Below are positions 8,242-16,619 of a DNA stretch of 49,678 nucleotides, piece after piece. The stretch's first letter is position 1, and each line of letters opens with the position of its first letter. A program made the position numbers and the translations under genes. Source of the DNA: Planctomycetota bacterium (lineage in GTDB: Bacteria > Planctomycetota > UBA1135 > GCA-002686595); NCBI GenBank assembly GCA_016779225.1, contig JADHNZ010000023.1, forward strand, positions 1-49,678, read 5' to 3'. The notes under the pieces were generated by a model. That model saw only the letters and a list, made by a program, of their open reading frames with translations, had not been told where the DNA came from and did no database searches.

Positions 8242-10128
8242 GTGTGTGGCTTCACCGGGTGGGTCCACGACGACCCTCGCCGGCGGGTTGATCCGCTGGT
8301 GCTGCGTCGCATGACGCGGACGCTGACCCACCGGGGGCCCGACGACGAGGGCTTCTTCGAGCAGGGGCCCGCGGGGCTCGGCTTCCGGCGTCTGTCGATC
8401 ATCGATCTCCAGGGGGGGCACCAGCCCTTCGTCTCGGCCTGCGGGCGGGTCGCGCTCGTCGGGAACGGCGAGCTGTACAACCACCGCGCGCTGCGCGCCG
8501 AGCTCGAGGCGGAGGGGGCCGTCTTCAGCAGCGCCAGCGACATGGAGGTCGCCCTGCAGCTGTTCCTCCGCGAGGATCTGGCCATGCTGCCGCGACTGCA
8601 CGGCATGTTCGCCCTGGCCATCGTGGACCTGCGCACGCCCGGCCAGCCCAGGACGGTCCTCGTGCGCGACCGGCTGGGGATCAAGCCGCTCTACTGGGCG
8701 CGCAAGGACGGGGCGCTCTGGTTCGCCAGCGAGGCCAAGGCCCTCCTGGCCTCTGGGCGCTTCTCGCGCCGCCTGCGTGGAGAGGCCCTGGTGCACTACC
8801 TGCAGCGCGGACACATCGGCGGTCGCCACTCCGCGTGGGAGGACCTGCACTGCCTGCGCCCTGGCCACCTCCTGGACCTGCGCGCGGACGAGGCCCCTCG
8901 GCCGCGAGCCTGGTGGGTCGCTCCGCGCGAGGCCACCTCCGGCGCGGACGCTCCGGGCGAGGTCGCCGAGGCTCTGGACCGGGCCGTGGAGGAGCGCCTG
9001 ATGGCGGATGTCCCCCTCGGGGGCTTCCTCTCGGGCGGTCTCGACTCCGCCGCGATCGCCCACAGCATGGCGCGTGGCTCCAAGCAGCCTCCGCGCCTGT
9101 GCACGGTGTCCTTCGAGGAGGAGGCTCTCGACGAGGTCGCCCTGGCGCGCCTCACGGCGGAGCGCCTTGGCGCCGAGCATGCCGTGGTCCTGCAGCGCCC
9201 CGACCCGGCCGCGGTCCTCGAGGTGCTGCCCTGGCACTTCGACGAGCCCCACGCGGATCCGAGCGACCTCTCGACCTGGCTGGTCAGCCGCGTCGCGCGG
9301 GAGTCGGTCACCGTGGCTCTCTCCGGCGATGGGGGGGACGAGGTGTTCGGCGGCTACCGACGCTACCTCCACGAGGTCTGGGAGGCGCGCGTCCGACGCG
9401 CCCTGGGGCCCCTCCGGGGCCTGGCAGGCCTCGCAGGTGCCCTGCACCCGCGCGTGCGCCGCGGTCCCGCCTTCCTGCGCGGGAAGACCTTCCTCGAGCG
9501 CGTGGCAGCCGATCCCGCGCGGGCTGCCTTCGACAGCGCGGCGGTGCTCACCCGCGCGCAGGTGGACGCCCTGCTGCACCCGAGCCTGCGCGGAGCCCTG
9601 CGCGCCCATGACGCCTACGAGTCCTGGGCGGTGCACTACGCGGCCCCGACGACCGCGTGTCCCTTGTTCCGCACGCAGTACGCCGACCTGCACACGACCC
9701 TCCCCGACCAGTTGCTCACCAAGGTGGACCGCGCCTCCATGGCGGTGGGCCTCGAGGTCCGCGTCCCACTGCTCGACCATCGCCTGGTCGAGCGCTTCCT
9801 GGGCCTGCCCCTCGAGCGCAAGGTCGCCGCCGGCGTGGGCAAGGTGGCCCTGCGAGAGGCGATGGCGGAGCGGCTCGATCCCGCGGTCCTCGCTGGAGCC
9901 AAGCGTGGCTTCGACGCGCCGATCGGGGCCTGGCTCAGGGGTCCCCTGCGCCCGGCCCTGCGCGAGCACCTCGCAGGCCTTCCACGGCGCTGGTTCGACC
10001 ATGCCCACCTCGAGCGCCTCGAGGCCGAGCACGCGGCAGGCCGCCAGGACCATGCGCTTGTCCTGTGGAGCCTGCTGGTGCTGGAGGCTTGGCGACGCCG
10101 CCACGGCTGTGAGGAGGTGGCGGCGTGA
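8242..10128 (+). CDS. Asparagine synthase-like glutamine amidotransferase (exosortase-A-associated type)
   Basis: Glutamine-dependent amidotransferase of the AsnB family. In EPS loci such proteins probably amidate a sugar carboxylate rather than making bulk asparagine (inference). The 628-residue protein begins MCGFTG with catalytic Cys2 exposed after Met removal, which fixes the GTG start. HRGPDDEGF and RRLSIIDLQGGHQP belong to the N-terminal class II glutaminase (to about 215). The synthetase half has the pyrophosphate loop SGGLDS near 264-269 and a second ATP-site motif SGDGGDEVFGGYRR. Length and order match amidotransferase 1 of XrtA loci. Its last codons overlap the GT4 start by GTGA. 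Confidence 0.9.
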   Translation: MCGFTGWVHDDPRRRVDPLVLRRMTRTLTHRGPDDEGFFEQGPAGLGFRRLSIIDLQGGHQPFVSACGRVALVGNGELYNHRALRAELEAEGAVFSSASDMEVALQLFLREDLAMLPRLHGMFALAIVDLRTPGQPRTVLVRDRLGIKPLYWARKDGALWFASEAKALLASGRFSRRLRGEALVHYLQRGHIGGRHSAWEDLHCLRPGHLLDLRADEAPRPRAWWVAPREATSGADAPGEVAEALDRAVEERLMADVPLGGFLSGGLDSAAIAHSMARGSKQPPRLCTVSFEEEALDEVALARLTAERLGAEHAVVLQRPDPAAVLEVLPWHFDEPHADPSDLSTWLVSRVARESVTVALSGDGGDEVFGGYRRYLHEVWEARVRRALGPLRGLAGLAGALHPRVRRGPAFLRGKTFLERVAADPARAAFDSAAVLTRAQVDALLHPSLRGALRAHDAYESWAVHYAAPTTACPLFRTQYADLHTTLPDQLLTKVDRASMAVGLEVRVPLLDHRLVERFLGLPLERKVAAGVGKVALREAMAERLDPAVLAGAKRGFDAPIGAWLRGPLRPALREHLAGLPRRWFDHAHLERLEAEHAAGRQDHALVLWSLLVLEAWRRRHGCEEVAA

Positions 10129-11288
10129 CCCGCGTGCTCTACCACCACCGCACCCAGGCGGAGGATGGCCAGGCCGTGCACATTCGGCGGATGATTGCCG
10201 CATTCCGCGCGGAGGGGCACGAGCTGCGCGAGGAGGCCATGGTCCCTCGCGCAGACCAGCCCGACCTGGCCGAGGCCTCGCCGGCCGGCGAGGGGCGCTT
10301 CTCGCGGCTCCTGCGCGTGCCGAACCTGGTGCGTGAGCTAGCGGAGCACGGCTACAGCTGGCCGGCCGCCCGCCGGCTGGTGCGGGCCGGGCGCGCGTTC
10401 GGACCGGACCTGCTGTACGAGCGCTACGCCTTCGGGAATCGCGGCGGGCTCTGGGCCTCGCGGCGCCTCGGCTGCCCGCTCGTGCTCGAGGTCAACTCGC
10501 CGATGGTGGAGGAGCTCGGGAGGACCCGTGGCCTCTCGCTGCGCGGCCTGGCGGCCCGCGTCGAGGGGGAGGTGTTTCGGGGGGCCGACCTGGTCTGTGC
10601 CGTGACCGGCGTCCTGGCGGGGATGCTGGAGGACCTTGGCGTTCCCCGCGAGCGCCTGCTCGTGACGCCCAACGGCGTGGACCTCGAGGCCTTCGACGCT
10701 CCGGATCCTGCTGCGGCCCGTGCGGAGCTGGGACTGCCCCACGGCGTTCCCGTGCTTGGGTTCGTGGGCTGGGTCCGGGACTGGCACCGGCTGGACCTGG
10801 TCGTTCAGGGACTCGAGAGCGCCGCGCTCGGCGAGGCGCACCTGGCCATCGTGGGGGGCGGCCCCGCCGTGCCGGACCTGCTCGAGGCAGCCAGGCGAGC
10901 GGGGGTCGCGGAGCGGCTGCACCTCGTGGGCCCGCGGCGGCACGAGCGCATCCCCGGGCTCCTCCCGGCCTTCGATGTGGCCCTCGTCCCAGCGATCAAC
11001 CCCTATGCGAGCCCGCTGAAGCTGCACGAGTACATGGCCGCAGGCCTCGCGGTCGTGGCGCCAGATCAGCCGAACCTGCGTGAGGTGCTCACGAACGGGG
11101 AGGACGCCCTGCTCGTGACTCCCGGGGACGGTGCCGCGCTGGTGGACGCCTGCGGCCGGCTCGTCGCCGATGGCGCCCTCCGGCAGCGCCTCGGCAGGGG
11201 GGCGCGCGCGAGCCTCGAGAGGCAGGAGCTCACCTGGCGTGGCAATGTCCGGCGCGTGCTCGCTGCGCTCCAGGGAGGTCCCGCGTGA
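10125..11288 (+). CDS. GT4-type glycosyltransferase
   Basis: Cytosolic GT-B glycosyltransferase of 387 residues likely adding a sugar to the lipid-linked EPS repeat unit. The N-terminal domain begins VLYHHRTQAEDGQAVHIRRM. The hinge shows TPNGVDLEAF, then LGFVGWVRDWHRLD and VGPRRHERIPGLLPAFDVALVP, and the nucleotide-sugar-binding region SPLKLHEYMAAGLAVVAPDQPNLREV with the E-x7-type spacing of GT4 enzymes. The GTG start overlaps the stop of the amidotransferase gene (GTGA), implying translational coupling; its own stop overlaps the deacetylase start in the same way. Donor and acceptor cannot be read from sequence. Confidence 0.88.
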   Translation: MTRVLYHHRTQAEDGQAVHIRRMIAAFRAEGHELREEAMVPRADQPDLAEASPAGEGRFSRLLRVPNLVRELAEHGYSWPAARRLVRAGRAFGPDLLYERYAFGNRGGLWASRRLGCPLVLEVNSPMVEELGRTRGLSLRGLAARVEGEVFRGADLVCAVTGVLAGMLEDLGVPRERLLVTPNGVDLEAFDAPDPAAARAELGLPHGVPVLGFVGWVRDWHRLDLVVQGLESAALGEAHLAIVGGGPAVPDLLEAARRAGVAERLHLVGPRRHERIPGLLPAFDVALVPAINPYASPLKLHEYMAAGLAVVAPDQPNLREVLTNGEDALLVTPGDGAALVDACGRLVADGALRQRLGRGARASLERQELTWRGNVRRVLAALQGGPA

Positions 11289-12136
11289 GCCCTCGCCCCA
11301 TGCACACCCTCTCGTTCGATGTGGAAGAGTGGTTCCAGGTCGCCAATCACGTCCACGCCTGTCCGCGTGAGGGCTGGGATGGCTTCGAGTCGCGGGTCGA
11401 GCTCGCCATGGACCGGCTCTTCGACCTCCTGCAGCGCCGAGGCTCTCGGGCGACCTTCTTCTTCCTGGGCTGGATCGCGGAGCGCCACCCCGGGCTCGTG
11501 GTCCGGGCCCTCGAGGGGGGACACGAGGTGGCCTCCCACGGCTATGACCATCGCTTCCTCCAGGACCTGGATCCTGGCGCACTCCACGCGGACCTGGAGC
11601 GCACCGAGCGCGCCCTCGAGGCAGCCGGCGCCCCCCGGCCGCGAGGATTCAGGGCCAGCACCTTCACCCTGACGCGCCGCACCTGGTGGGCCTTCGATGT
11701 GCTGGTGGAGCGGGGCTACCGCTACGACTCGAGCGTGCACCCGGTGCGTCATCCCGACTACGGGGTGCCCGGCTTCGAGCCGGGGATCTCTCGCGTGGAG
11801 GCTGCGGGAGGGAGCCTCGTCGAGTTCCCTGTCTCCACCTTCCCGCTCCTCGGGCGCAACTGGCCCATCGGCGGGGGAGGCTACTTCCGGCTGCTCCCAG
11901 GTGCCCTGCACCGCGGCCTGTTCGCGTCCCTGGAGCGCCTCGGCCGGCCCACGGCGACCTATCTCCACCCGTGGGAGGTCGACCCCGACCAGCCGCGCGT
12001 CCCCGCGCCGGCGTTGAAGCGGTTCCGACACCGGGTCGGCCTGACCTCGACCCTGTCGAAGCTCGACGCCTTCCTCCAGCGCTTCCCCTCGGTGCCCATG
12101 GAGGACCTGCTGGTCTCCCACGGGCACCTCGAGTGA
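11285..12136 (+). CDS. Polysaccharide deacetylase, DUF3473/XrtA-associated type
   Basis: NodB-homology deacetylase, probably removing N-acetyl groups from the exported glycan. Metal-site motifs are visible: the Asp of SFDVEEWFQV near the N-terminus and HGYDH in GHEVASHGYDHRFLQD (about 82-97). The arginine motif follows in RGFRASTFTLT, and the C-terminal part with PVSTFPLLGRNWPIGGGGYFR and YLHPWEVD matches the DUF3473 extension seen in PEP-CTERM/XrtA loci. The GTG start overlaps the GT4 stop (GTGA); an ATG at 11300 that removes five residues is equally plausible. No signal peptide is obvious, as is common in this subfamily. It ends the EPS operon; the next gene converges with no intervening base. 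Confidence 0.88.
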   Translation: MSPRPMHTLSFDVEEWFQVANHVHACPREGWDGFESRVELAMDRLFDLLQRRGSRATFFFLGWIAERHPGLVVRALEGGHEVASHGYDHRFLQDLDPGALHADLERTERALEAAGAPRPRGFRASTFTLTRRTWWAFDVLVERGYRYDSSVHPVRHPDYGVPGFEPGISRVEAAGGSLVEFPVSTFPLLGRNWPIGGGGYFRLLPGALHRGLFASLERLGRPTATYLHPWEVDPDQPRVPAPALKRFRHRVGLTSTLSKLDAFLQRFPSVPMEDLLVSHGHLE

Positions 12137-15100
12137 TCAGGCGTCGGCGCTCTCGAGGGTCAGCCCGCGCAGGGCGCGCGTGAGAGGGACCACATAGGCA
12201 CTCGGCTGGCGCCGCAGCAGGTCCGTGGAGGCCTGCTCCAGCCACTTGAGGTCCCCGGGCTCGCCCGCCGTGGCGGCGGCTCCGAGGGTGGCAGCGGCGA
12301 AGACCTCGGGGGCCACCGGCCCGGCCTCCCCGTTCGCGAGGACGGGCCAGACCGTACGCGCCTTGCGCAGGGCGCGCGCGCCGCGCCCCACGGGCTGCTG
12401 GGCCTCGGCCCAGCCCAGGCTGAACTCAACCACGGCGCTCTCGTACTCACCAAGCGGGGCGATGTCGCTCAGGCGAGCGAAGCGCTCGCGGAGCACCACG
12501 GGGCGCGGACCCCGGCTGGCGAGCAGGACGGAGGCGCGCAGGGCCGCCTCACGGGAGCCGGCGGCTGCCTCCAGGAAGGCGAGGTCCTGCTGCGCGGCGG
12601 CCAGGTTGCCGAGGTCGCTCGACGCCCGCGCGCGCAGGAGCCAGGCCTCGCCGTCACCGGGGTCGAGCACGAGCTCGGTCCCGAGGAACTGGATCGCCAG
12701 CTGCGGCGAGACGCCGGAGAGCCACGCGGCCCAGGCGTGTCCCGCGCCGGGGGCGACCTCCTCAAAGGTCGGCAGCTCGAGCAGGTACGAGTCCTGCTCC
12801 TTGTTGCGCGCGCGGTGATCCTCGTTGATCCGCTGGCGCAGCTCCACGAGGCGCGTGCGGGCGCGGGTGGTGGCCAGGTCGCGGTTGCGGGGATCGATGA
12901 GGAGCAGCGTGCGCACCTGGGCGAGCGCGACCCAGGGGTCGTGGGGGACCCGCTCGATCAGGTCTTGGAGGATCTGCAGGGCGTCCTCACCGGCGAGGGC
13001 AGCGCCTCGCGCGGTGCGCGCGGCCTCGAGGGCCTGCAGCAGCTCAAGGCTGCGGGGATGGCCGCCCACGGGACGCGCCTCGTTCTCGGGGAACAGGGCC
13101 TGCCAGGTGGGGAGGAGCCGGCCGAGCGCCTTGAGAGGCTGGCCTTCGCGCATGTGCAGGCGGCCGAGCAGCCAGGCCGCCTCGTGCAGGTCCCGGCCCT
13201 CGGCCTCCGCGAGGGCCTTGGTGAGCAGTTGGACGGCACCGGCCTCGCGGCCCGAGGCGACGGCGAGCAGGGCGCGGTCGACCGTGTCCCGGGCGGCGTC
13301 GCCGGTCGGCGCCAGGCCACAGGCTGCCAGGCGCGCTGCGCGGAGCTCCTGCACGGCAGGGGCCCAGGTGTCTCCGTCGGCCTCGCGAACGGCAGCGGCC
13401 TCGCGTCGCAGCCAGACCGGGGCGCACTTGGGGAAGCGCGAGGAGAGCAGGGCGCGGACCTCGCCCGCCAGCGCGGTCTGGCCAAGGCCTGCCTGGGCCT
13501 GCTCCGCGAGCAGCAGCTCCCAGAGGCCGGGAGGGTCGGACGCCAGGGCGGCGACCCGCGGCAGGGCCCAGAGTCCCCAGCCCTTCACTCGGCTGGCGGC
13601 GATGAGCCGCAGCACGAAGCGCGGGTCCAGAGACTGGCCCTTGCCCGCGAGGAAGCGTGTGAGCTCGGCCTGGGCCTGGGGGCCAAGGGTGGCCGGCAGC
13701 TCGAGGGGCAGGCCCAGGAGGGCCTGAGCCAGTCCCAGGGAGAGGTTCCAGTCGGTGGAGCTGGGCTGGGCCCGGACCTGGGCCTGCGCGATCTCGAGCG
13801 CACGCTCGGGCTGCTCGCGGCAGATGTCGGCGAGGAAGCCCACCCAAGGGTCTGTCGCGGCCAGCGGCGTGTTGGCCAGCGGGCCCGAGAGGGCGGGGAG
13901 GGCGCGCCAGTCCTGGTCCTCGAGGGCCAGGGTCACGCGCAGCAGCTCGACGACGCCGTCGCCGCGGAAGGCCTCCCAGCGGTCCAGGGTCATCTCGAGG
14001 AGCCCACGGTCGCCGAGCAGCGCGGCGCAGAGGCCGAGGCGCTGGAGGAGTTCTGGGCTGCGCGTCTCGGGGGCCTCGTCGAGGCGCCGGGCGACCCGCA
14101 GGGCCGCCTGGGCGCGCGAGGCACCGAGCAGGGCGTCCACGATCTCCTCGAGCGGAGCCTCGGCGAGGACCTCTGCCGGCTGGTCCAGGAACACATCCAG
14201 GGTGATGTCGAGGTTGCTCGAGTCCCCGGCCAGCCGGGCCTGGATGAGGCGCAGCCACGCGCGCCCGCGCGTGCGTGCACTGCCGAGGGCCAGGGCTGCC
14301 GCACGCGAGGCCGGCACCGGCCGGCCCAGCTGAATGAGGGCGTCGGCGCGGAGCAGGTCATGCTCGGGAGCATCGTCCTCCGGGCGCCGGTCGGTGCCGA
14401 GCGCAAGGAGTGCCAGGTCTGGCGTCCCCTCTAGCAGGGCACGCTCGGCCACGGCGAGGCGACCCTCGCCGGCGGGGTCCTGGGTCACGAGGGTGGCGTA
14501 CTGGGAGTCGGTCAGGCTCCAGACTCCGAAGCGGTCCACGAAGGCGCGGAAGCGCGCGTCCGGTCCGGTCAGGTCCAGGCGCTCGAGCAGTACCTGCGCC
14601 GCCTGTCGCCGCATGCCTGCGCTGAAGAGGCACTCGAGCTCCAGGTCGAGGGCGGGGACGAGGCCGGGGTAGTCCTGGCGCAGGCGCCGCGCGACGCCGA
14701 GTGCGAGGCCGGTGCGCTCCGCGTTGGGGGCAGTCGCGAGGAGCTGCTCGGCCAGCAGGTAGCGCGAGGCCGGGCTGTGGTCGCGAAGGTTGGCGGCCTG
14801 GTTCTGGAGGGCCTGCTCCATGGACTTCACCGAGCGCGACTCGGCCCGCAGGCTCAGGCGTCCGAGGTCCTTCCAGTGGTCCACCTGGTCCCAGGCCTGG
14901 CTGGGGAGCAGGCTCATCGCCCGGGTCAGGCTCTCTTCAGGGACGCGGAAGCCCGCGTTGCGCAGGCTCTCCTGGAGCTTTGAGAGGCGCAGCCAGGCCT
15001 CGCCGCTGTAGTCGGGAGCAAGGCCGGTGAGCTCCAGCAGGGCGCCAAGCTCGGCCTCGTTCGCGCCCTTCTCGCGGTACGCGGCCGCGGCGGTGTCCAG

Positions 15101-16342
15101 GGCCATGGCGGTGGCCTCGGGCAGGGGCTCCGGACGGTTGCTGGCCAGGTAGGGCTCGAGGTTTCGGAGGCCCCGGTCCACCAGGGTCAGGCGCTCGGCC
15201 GGGTCGTTCGTGGGGCGCAGGAGGAGCGCCATGCCCGCGTACCAGCCGGCCTGACGGGCGTCGATGTTCGTGCCGCGCAGGCGCAGGCTCGCGGCGACGC
15301 GGGGCAGGATTCGGTAGGCGCTGAGCTCGGGGTCCTCCTGGTTCAAGAAGCGGAAGGAGGTGGCGCACGCCGCGCGGAGCACCTCCAGGGACACCGCCTG
15401 CTCGCCGTCCAAGGGCAGATCGTCAATGAGGGTCATCGCTCTGGCACCCTGCCCCGCGCGCTCGAGGCTGTGGAGCGTCGCGAGCAGGGCCTCCTCGTCG
15501 AGCTCCTCAAGGAGGCGCGGGCGCATGGCGATCGCGAGCTCGGCGGCCATGAGGTACTGGCCGGCCCCATCGAGGAGCTCGAGCAGTCCGGTGAGGGCTC
15601 CCGCGGCGAAGCCTTGCTCGAGGGCCATGCCGAAGGTCTGGCGGGCCTGCTCGAACAGCTCCGAGGCCTCCTCGAGGGAGCCAATGACCTCCACGAGCGC
15701 CGAGCGCTCGCGGGCCGCATCGAAGGAGCGCTCGAGCTCGCTGATCCAGAAGTTGCGCGAGGGATCCTCGAGCTGGCGCATGGCCACGGCGCGCGCAGCG
15801 TCCAGGGCCACGCGGGCACTGTCTCCTGCGAGCACCGTCTGGATGATGGTGCCCGAGGCGCTGAGCGCGCGCTGCCCCTGGGCCTGCTCCACGCGGCCGC
15901 GCAGGGTCAGAGCCTTCGCGGCCTCCGCTCCTGAGGCGACACCGTCCGCGAGCAGCCACGCCTCCTCGAGGCGGGATTCCTCGAGCAGGAGGTCGGCCTC
16001 CTCGAGGGTGGCCTCGGTCGTGGCCGCGCCGAGGCTGAGGCGCCGGCGCTGATAGCGCTCGAGGGCCAGAGCGCGCGAGCCCATCGCGCTGTAGAGACGC
16101 GCCGAGTCGAGAGCCAACTCCTGCTCCTGCTCCGGGCTCATCACCACGCTCGGCGAGGCCAGCAGGCGGTCCACCTGGACGGCCATCCGCGAGAGATCGC
16201 CCTCGGCGCCGCGCTCGAGCTCGGCGGCAGCCGCCGCGTGCAGGGCGGCCGGATCAGGGGTCGAGGTGCGGAGGGCGACGCGCGCAACGAGGCCGAGGGA
16301 GGCGAGTGCGAGCAGGGTGCCGAAGATGGAGGTCCAACGCAT
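12137..16342 (-). CDS. Large helical-repeat (TPR-like) membrane-anchored protein of unknown function
   Basis: A 1401-residue protein, the largest here, with an N-terminal hydrophobic anchor (about 6-24, IFGTLLALASLGLVARVAL) and then almost entirely Ala/Leu/Glu/Arg-rich amphipathic helices. Degenerate 34-residue-type repeats such as DPGDGEAWLLRARASSDLGNLAAAQQDL and LLADGVASGAEAAKALTLRGRVEQAQG suggest a TPR solenoid displayed in the periplasm. The ATG at 16342 was chosen because it gives the anchor; the frame stays open 106 codons further without protein-like character. It converges on the EPS operon and could be a scaffold akin to the large TPR proteins of XrtA loci (PrsT), but this is only inference. 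No catalytic motif was found. Confidence 0.75.
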   Translation of the reverse strand: MRWTSIFGTLLALASLGLVARVALRTSTPDPAALHAAAAAELERGAEGDLSRMAVQVDRLLASPSVVMSPEQEQELALDSARLYSAMGSRALALERYQRRRLSLGAATTEATLEEADLLLEESRLEEAWLLADGVASGAEAAKALTLRGRVEQAQGQRALSASGTIIQTVLAGDSARVALDAARAVAMRQLEDPSRNFWISELERSFDAARERSALVEVIGSLEEASELFEQARQTFGMALEQGFAAGALTGLLELLDGAGQYLMAAELAIAMRPRLLEELDEEALLATLHSLERAGQGARAMTLIDDLPLDGEQAVSLEVLRAACATSFRFLNQEDPELSAYRILPRVAASLRLRGTNIDARQAGWYAGMALLLRPTNDPAERLTLVDRGLRNLEPYLASNRPEPLPEATAMALDTAAAAYREKGANEAELGALLELTGLAPDYSGEAWLRLSKLQESLRNAGFRVPEESLTRAMSLLPSQAWDQVDHWKDLGRLSLRAESRSVKSMEQALQNQAANLRDHSPASRYLLAEQLLATAPNAERTGLALGVARRLRQDYPGLVPALDLELECLFSAGMRRQAAQVLLERLDLTGPDARFRAFVDRFGVWSLTDSQYATLVTQDPAGEGRLAVAERALLEGTPDLALLALGTDRRPEDDAPEHDLLRADALIQLGRPVPASRAAALALGSARTRGRAWLRLIQARLAGDSSNLDITLDVFLDQPAEVLAEAPLEEIVDALLGASRAQAALRVARRLDEAPETRSPELLQRLGLCAALLGDRGLLEMTLDRWEAFRGDGVVELLRVTLALEDQDWRALPALSGPLANTPLAATDPWVGFLADICREQPERALEIAQAQVRAQPSSTDWNLSLGLAQALLGLPLELPATLGPQAQAELTRFLAGKGQSLDPRFVLRLIAASRVKGWGLWALPRVAALASDPPGLWELLLAEQAQAGLGQTALAGEVRALLSSRFPKCAPVWLRREAAAVREADGDTWAPAVQELRAARLAACGLAPTGDAARDTVDRALLAVASGREAGAVQLLTKALAEAEGRDLHEAAWLLGRLHMREGQPLKALGRLLPTWQALFPENEARPVGGHPRSLELLQALEAARTARGAALAGEDALQILQDLIERVPHDPWVALAQVRTLLLIDPRNRDLATTRARTRLVELRQRINEDHRARNKEQDSYLLELPTFEEVAPGAGHAWAAWLSGVSPQLAIQFLGTELVLDPGDGEAWLLRARASSDLGNLAAAQQDLAFLEAAAGSREAALRASVLLASRGPRPVVLRERFARLSDIAPLGEYESAVVEFSLGWAEAQQPVGRGARALRKARTVWPVLANGEAGPVAPEVFAAATLGAAATAGEPGDLKWLEQASTDLLRRQPSAYVVPLTRALRGLTLESADA

Positions 16343-16359
16343 GGGGTCACCGGAGTTCG

Positions 16360-16365
16360 AGCCTA
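16360..16365 (-). promoter_or_regulatory. Candidate -10 element (TAGGCT) for the helical-repeat gene
   Basis: Read on the minus strand, TAGGCT ends 17 nt before the ATG at 16342, predicting a very short leader of about 10 nt. It fits the TAGnnT boxes seen ahead of other units in this window. No -35 match is evident. Confidence 0.35.
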
Positions 16366-16392
16366 CGGTTCGCGGACCTTGGAATCCCGCGT

Positions 16393-16409
16393 CCCGCGGC
16401 CTTCGCGGG
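16393..16409 (-). terminator. Small hairpin in the gap between two leftward genes
   Basis: CCCGCG and CGCGGG form a 6-bp stem with a 5-nt loop in the 277-nt gap 16343-16619, about 210 nt past the stop of the kinase-like gene. There is no T-tract, so it is only a weak terminator candidate. Apart from this and the -10 candidate, nothing coding or RNA-like was found in the gap. Confidence 0.2.
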
Positions 16410-16619
16410 CAGGCTCCCGGGTGGGGGGAGGACGGAGCCTTGCACCCTCTCTCATCGTCCCGCGATGGGGCGGCTCTGAACGCGGAGTCGCGCCTGCCTG
16501 CTGCGGACCGCACGCGCGGGACGGACTCGGCGCCACTCCAGGGACCCCGGCTCGGCGCCTGATGCTCCCGGCACGAAAGCGGCTTCCATGCGGCGACCGG
16601 GCGGCCGAGGCTGCTGCCC

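Noticed and set aside
8242..10128. Primary asparagine biosynthesis gene asnB
   Set aside because: Location among EPS genes and match in length and order to the XrtA-associated amidotransferase make a glycan role likelier, so no asnB symbol was assigned.
6868..10203. 3.3-kb open frame (1111 codons) on the minus strand across the O-ligase and amidotransferase genes
   Set aside because: Its translation is low-complexity Arg/Ala/Gly/Pro/His-rich with no domain, while the plus strand encodes clear families with conserved motifs. Long antisense frames are expected when third positions are mostly G or C.
12737..14434. 565-codon plus-strand frame inside the helical-repeat gene
   Set aside because: No start signals, domain or promoter; codon usage and composition fit a shadow of the minus-strand gene.
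16343..16619. tRNA-like GTTCGAGCCT segment in the intergenic gap
   Set aside because: No acceptor stem, anticodon arm or CCA-compatible end could be folded on either strand.
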